This document shows, piece by piece, positions 59,931 to 64,000 of a stretch of 64,000 nt of DNA. Each line of letters starts with the position of its first letter. The first letter of the stretch is position 1. The translations under genes and the position numbers were made by a program. The DNA lies in the NCBI RefSeq assembly GCF_029784135.1, contig NC_073746.1, positions 91,276,564-91,340,563 of the forward strand, given 5' to 3'. The notes beneath the pieces were generated by a model. The model had not been told where the DNA came from and did not search any database. It saw only the letters and a program-made list of their open reading frames with translations. Source of the stretch: Toxorhynchites rutilus septentrionalis. Its lineage: Eukaryota > Arthropoda > Insecta > Diptera > Culicidae.

Positions 59931-61517
59931 TTACAAAACAGATTTTTCGTGTGAAATACACATTTTCTTGAACTCTGCCATTGTTGCCGCACGTTTAATT
60001 TCTCTGGGCATCGAATTGAAGAAATTTATACCTTCATATAACAACGAGTTCTGCGACCTACTAAACATAAAGTTGGGTGTTCTTGCATCATTCGCGTTTT
60101 TTGTATTGTATCTATGAACATCACTTCCTCTTTCAATTCGATCACACAAATATCGAGGCAGCATATCGTTCAAAATTTTGAAGATGAACACCATTGTCAT
60201 GTAATAAATTCTCTGCTTCACAGATAGCCACTGTAGCGCGTCCAACATCAAACTAGAGGAAGTGTATCTACTACATCTTAAAATCAAACGCATTACTTTA
60301 TTTTGTAAACCATCTATTTCAAAATTTACGTCAATACTGGAGTTTGCTGCAGAAATGAGCATGTATTTTGTTTTGCTAACATTTAACTTTAATTGTTTAA
60401 ATTTAAGCCACTGAGCCAGAGAATGCAAATCTTCGTCTATGTGTTCCGCGGTTTCTTTTATATCCTTAGCTGCGATGAACAGGACAGTATCGTCCGCGAA
60501 CAAATTAATGTCACAGTAACGTAAAACTCGTCGCAGATCATTTATGTATAAAATAAACAAAATGGGCCCTAAAACACTTCCCTGTGGCACCCCGAGTGAG
60601 TTGCCAATGGGATCGGAAACAGAATCGTTGAAACGAGTCTTTTGAGTTCTATCGCACAAATAGCTTTCAAACCATTTGTACGCCATCCCTACAATTCCAA
60701 TGCGCTTCAGTGTTTGTAACAATCAGGGCCTAGAAATTGTTTCAAAAGCGCGTTTAAGATCCAGAAATACCGCAAATATAGTCTCTTTCGCCTCGATATT
60801 CTCTTTCCATTTTGCTAATACCAGATTCAGCGCGGTTTCACAAGAGTGTCCCTCTCGATATCTCGACTGTTCTGGTATTAGCAAACTGTTATTATCTATA
60901 AAATGTATCAGCTGACCTTTCACAACAAGTTCTAACAGTTTCTCTAATATGTGCAGCATGTTAATAGGGCGGTACTCTTCGGCTTGATCCGTCCCATTAA
61001 CTTTGGGGATTGGAATCACAAGGGATTCCTTCCAAACCTTTGGCACGTGCCCAGTTCGTAAAGAGTCATTTATCAGGTCCAGCAGATCGTGTCCAATGAT
61101 GTGAAAGCAATTTTGAATCACTTTCGCGTTGACATTATCGGTACCAGCCGATTTTTGCAATGAAAAACAGATACCTTTCAATTCAACAAAAGTGATAGGT
61201 GAAAAACAATCTAGTCTGCTATTGATAGTAATCGGCTGTATTATTTCGTCAGGTTCTCTGACCAACGCAATACTTTGGTTGATCAGCAGAACACTATTAA
61301 GGAAATAACTGTTAAATTTCTCTGCAATAATTTGGTCTGACTGTTCTTCTGACCCTCCGAAAACTATGGAACACGGTATACTATTTTTCGAATTTAATAA
61401 TGTTTTTAATATTCTCCATAGTCCTTTACTATTATTTTGATGTTCATCGATTTTCCTCTGTATATATTCACATCTAGTCTTTTTCAAGAAAAAAATTGCT
61501 ATTTCCGAAATTGCTAT
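59931..61517 (-). pseudogene. Non-LTR retrotransposon reverse transcriptase, one stop codon and one in-frame deletion
   Basis: A single minus-strand frame runs from 61517 to the TAA-type end at 59931, broken only by TGA at 60725-60723. In order: SKGLWRILKTLLNSK, a linker with AEKFNSYF, the reverse transcriptase motifs SAGTDNVNAKVI, WKESLVIPIPKV, YRPINMLHILEKLLE, SRYREGHSCETAL and FAVFLDLKRAFE. Past the stop come GVPQGSVLGPILFILYINDL and the intact catalytic LFADDTVLF, then LNVSKTKYML. At about 60308 NFEIDG joins directly to LQNKVMRLILRCSRYTSSS, so roughly 100 residues usual in the family are missing without loss of frame. The C-terminus is PREIKRAATMAEFKKM. It is a jockey/CR1-group LINE, lacking the endonuclease. 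Confidence 0.9.
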
Positions 61518-61799
61518 TTAGTTTGAAAAATGTTGCTTTTTTGCTTCTCCAGCAATCTCTGATACACAGGACACTGTGTACTATAAGTTGGATGATTTTC
61601 ATCCAAATTCATTTTTTTTTTCCTTTTTAACTTTCAAGCAATAGTGCCGGTGCGAAGCATAATTTATTATTTTTTTCGAGAAAAATAGTACAAGTAATAA
61701 CCATAATCACGCGTGCATGTTTTTCTGGACAAATCTCTGTTGTGCTGTTCGTTGTTTTGTTGTATCTCCTAGCTCTACTTTTTTTCTCCTTGATTGCAC

Positions 61800-62830
61800 A
61801 TTCTCCTAGTCGAGCGATGGCATTCCAGTCCGGCTGAAAAACACTATAGCGTCCACCTTCTTGTAGGACCCGGTCAACACCGGCGGCGACTTCGCGAGCC
61901 TATAGTACATAATACAATAGCTGATGCTGTGTCGAGGTGAAAAGAGCGAGCATATAGCTACGATCGGAGCTAGCGCAAAATGAAAGGCATATGACCGAAG
62001 CAAACTCTAAGATACAAGGGAGCTATCGAAAACAATAAACGCTATGGCTCGAGCTTCTCGAGGAGGATGGTGAGTCTCTGCGAGACGCTCGTCTTCAGTG
62101 GCGTTTGTGACGGACCATAAACCTGTATCGAACTGGGATTCAGGGGCTTATAATCAATTCTCAGTAATCCATCAAACACTAAGATAATGGTCATCAGGAT
62201 CACTTCGATATACTACTCGTTTAGGGAATCCATATGTTGAGGTAACCAAAAGGTCACGGAGCGTCTCGGAGCTCGCGCTTGATATAATGATAACATTGAG
62301 AGAACCTTCATTTGCTTGCAGAGCAGAACTGTTTCTGGATTTGGGTGCACGAAATCGTTGCTGGCTGGCCATCATCTTATGTTGCCACCGCTGCTATTTG
62401 GCCGCATTCGCGTTTGCTCTTTTCTTAAGCTTGCATTCGAGTTACGAGACGAATTCTTCTCGAGCTTATAGCCGCCACCAACGCGAATGTGAGTGTGTTT
62501 GACGAGTGCACAGCATAAATGTTGAGCGCTCTTGGCCCCCACGCACACAACAAAACAGGCCTTTATTGCTTGTGAGCAGCAGCAGCCAGGCGGACGTGGT
62601 GAAGAACCACATGAGACATCAAGCTTACCTGTGGTGTACCCGAGGCTCGTGTATGTTGCCCCTCTAAGCGGTGGCGGTGGCTTTCTTAGCCGTATAGTGC
62701 ATATAAGCACAGTTTGGTTTGATTTTTTGTTACCTCTCACTGGCGTGCTAAGTTACGAGAGCTACAGGGGGGTTCGCGCTAACTGGCGCTGTAGTTGGTT
62801 GCGTTGTCGCACAGTTTACTCAATGTTTGT
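61800..62830. other. GC-richer, apparently single-copy region without a recognisable gene
   Basis: No repeat or protein domain was recognised. Donor-like GGATG/GTGAGT on the + strand at 62065-62074 and a minus-strand CACAG/GTAAGC (62627-62636) are isolated splice-like words without matching acceptors or coding frames. Confidence 0.4.
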
Positions 62831-63436
62831 TTAATGTGAATTTAAAAAATATCAATATATATCAAATATACCAAATTCTTTTTATGATGAAATATTTTAT
62901 ATAAATCAAATATTTAGTCATCCTGAAATATTATTTTTCCTGTGATGTTCCATGTTCATAGACGATCACTTTCGGACTTATTTAAACAAAATTATGTTGT
63001 CGTGAAAACTTGAGCAAATGTGTTAAAATTTTTCTTCTCTCATTCAGTGAGCATTGGATATAGTTGAAGGAAGGGTTCTATGGGACCAAAACTACTTCCA
63101 ATACATATAACGCATAATCTATATTCAGCAATATAGAGAGAGCAATGGAGCAACAGTAATTTAACGGAGTTACAAGGATACACAAACAATAATAGAGCGA
63201 ACTTACAGCATTCCTGAAATACGTTTTGGTTGGTTCGTCAAAAAAGAGCCAAAGAATTAGAAATCGGTAGATTGTTGATCGCTTTACTGTGTTGTTAATG
63301 GATTGGAACACAGGTTTAAGATGGTTCAATTTGAACAATCACCAGTTTTGTTCTTCTCTTTCAATTCATATATGGAAGTGTTAAGGCTACGATATTCTGA
63401 ATCGAACGCTTCGGGAGGGTAGGCTACAGTTATTGA

Positions 63437-63551
63437 TGATTGACGAGAACATCGATGCAGTGAAAGAAACGCTGGTCGATAACCGCAAACTACATCAGAA
63501 TGCAGCCAACTTGATCATTGGTTCTGGTAATCCGCTCAAGATCTCAATATT
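63437..63551 (+). pseudogene. Possible relic of a mariner-type transposase N-terminal region
   Basis: The frame reads MIDENIDAVKETLVDNRKLH, similar to the start of a helix-turn-helix segment in mariner-type transposases, then loses similarity and stops at 63553. It is only about 20 residues, so the call is tentative. The rest of 62830-64000 shows nothing recognisable. Confidence 0.25.
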
Positions 63552-64000
63552 ATAGTTAATGACTCGGATTTCCAGTCGGAGGACCTGAAATTAGGGCAAA
63601 AGTGACCGGGTCAATTTCGCCAAAGACACGATCTCCGATGTCGGTTGACGAGATCACCTTAACGAATATAGCTTTGCCTTATCTCGAATGACGTTGCGTT
63701 CCTAGAGAACCTTCGCCGTTTCAACGCAGTATTGCTTGTATCATTTTTATTAGTGTTCAGCTGAGATTTGTATGCCATAAACAACTTTTGGATGTATTAT
63801 GAGAGACAAGCTCTAGTATACGCGTGGCCATAGTGCAAGTCGGAAAACTCTATCAATATGGATATGAAATAAAAGAGCTTGATAGTAGAACACAGTTATT
63901 TATGAAAAATCAAAATTCAAGATGACCGTAGTCACAAAATGGCCTATTACTTTTATCATGCTACTCCCGCATACGAGTTTCAAATTGAAGGTTTCCTTCC

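Noticed and set aside
62040..62075. ATGGCTCGAGC followed by GTGAGT as a first coding exon
   Set aside because: Only about eight codons, no promoter elements and no downstream acceptor in frame.
1..64000. CRISPR arrays, operons, bacterial genes
   Set aside because: Sequence is eukaryotic repeat-rich DNA. Tandem arrays here lack the short repeat/unique spacer pattern.

Overview
The window reads as eukaryotic, repeat-dominated, AT-rich insect DNA. The transposon families and repeat fragments (ITmD37E-type and DD41D Tc1/mariner elements, jockey/CR1-type LINEs, TTAA-flanked and TA-flanked MITEs, a tRNA-derived SINE) point to a mosquito (Culicidae) with a large, transposon-rich genome. The species assignment is inference. 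I found no convincing host protein-coding exon, rRNA or functional tRNA gene. Nearly every protein that can be recognised belongs to a decayed transposable element.

Layout. 1-3.4 kb: two foldback repeats, then a TTAA-flanked piggyBac-type MITE with a second, TA-flanked MITE inserted in it. 3.4-3.9 kb: degenerate GATTC-type repeat. 4.1-5.5 kb: GC-richer, apparently single-copy DNA. 6.0-9.9 kb: nested MITEs and the first copy (A) of a family with an internal 95-bp minisatellite, which holds a broken ITmD37E transposase. 10.2-12.5 kb: a long-inverted-repeat element with a promoter-like sequence, then a second TTAA MITE. 12.6-21.7 kb: mostly single-copy, with two small unassigned ORFs near 18 kb. 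21.9-23.5 kb: a hAT-like element with an 8-bp target duplication, containing a mariner relic. 24-27.2 kb: a LINE fragment and a deleted mariner. 27.5-31.7 kb: a dispersed repeat, then GC-richer unique DNA. 32.1-36.8 kb: a large palindromic array, F-, pogo- and G-family pieces. 39-40.3 and 47-48 kb: copies B and C of the 95-bp-minisatellite family. 42-44 kb: unique DNA containing a candidate zero-exon (recursive) splice site. 44.7-45.6 kb: a DD41D mariner-type element with both ends intact. 46.1-46.4 kb: a pogo-type MITE. 48.3-49.4 and 54.3-58.7 kb: GATTC-type degenerate repeat, with a G-family copy inside the second tract. 51.9-54.3 kb: more TA-flanked MITEs and a tRNA-derived SINE. 59.9-61.5 kb: a LINE reverse transcriptase with a single stop codon. 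61.8-62.8 kb: unique GC-richer DNA.

Best overall reading: intergenic or, more likely, long-intronic DNA. Islands of GC-richer, seemingly single-copy sequence (possible regulatory modules) are separated by layers of transposons. The recursive splice site candidate near 43.72 kb, if real, would place this stretch inside a very long intron transcribed on the + strand. Several nested insertions can be dated relative to each other because another copy in the same window preserves the empty site.
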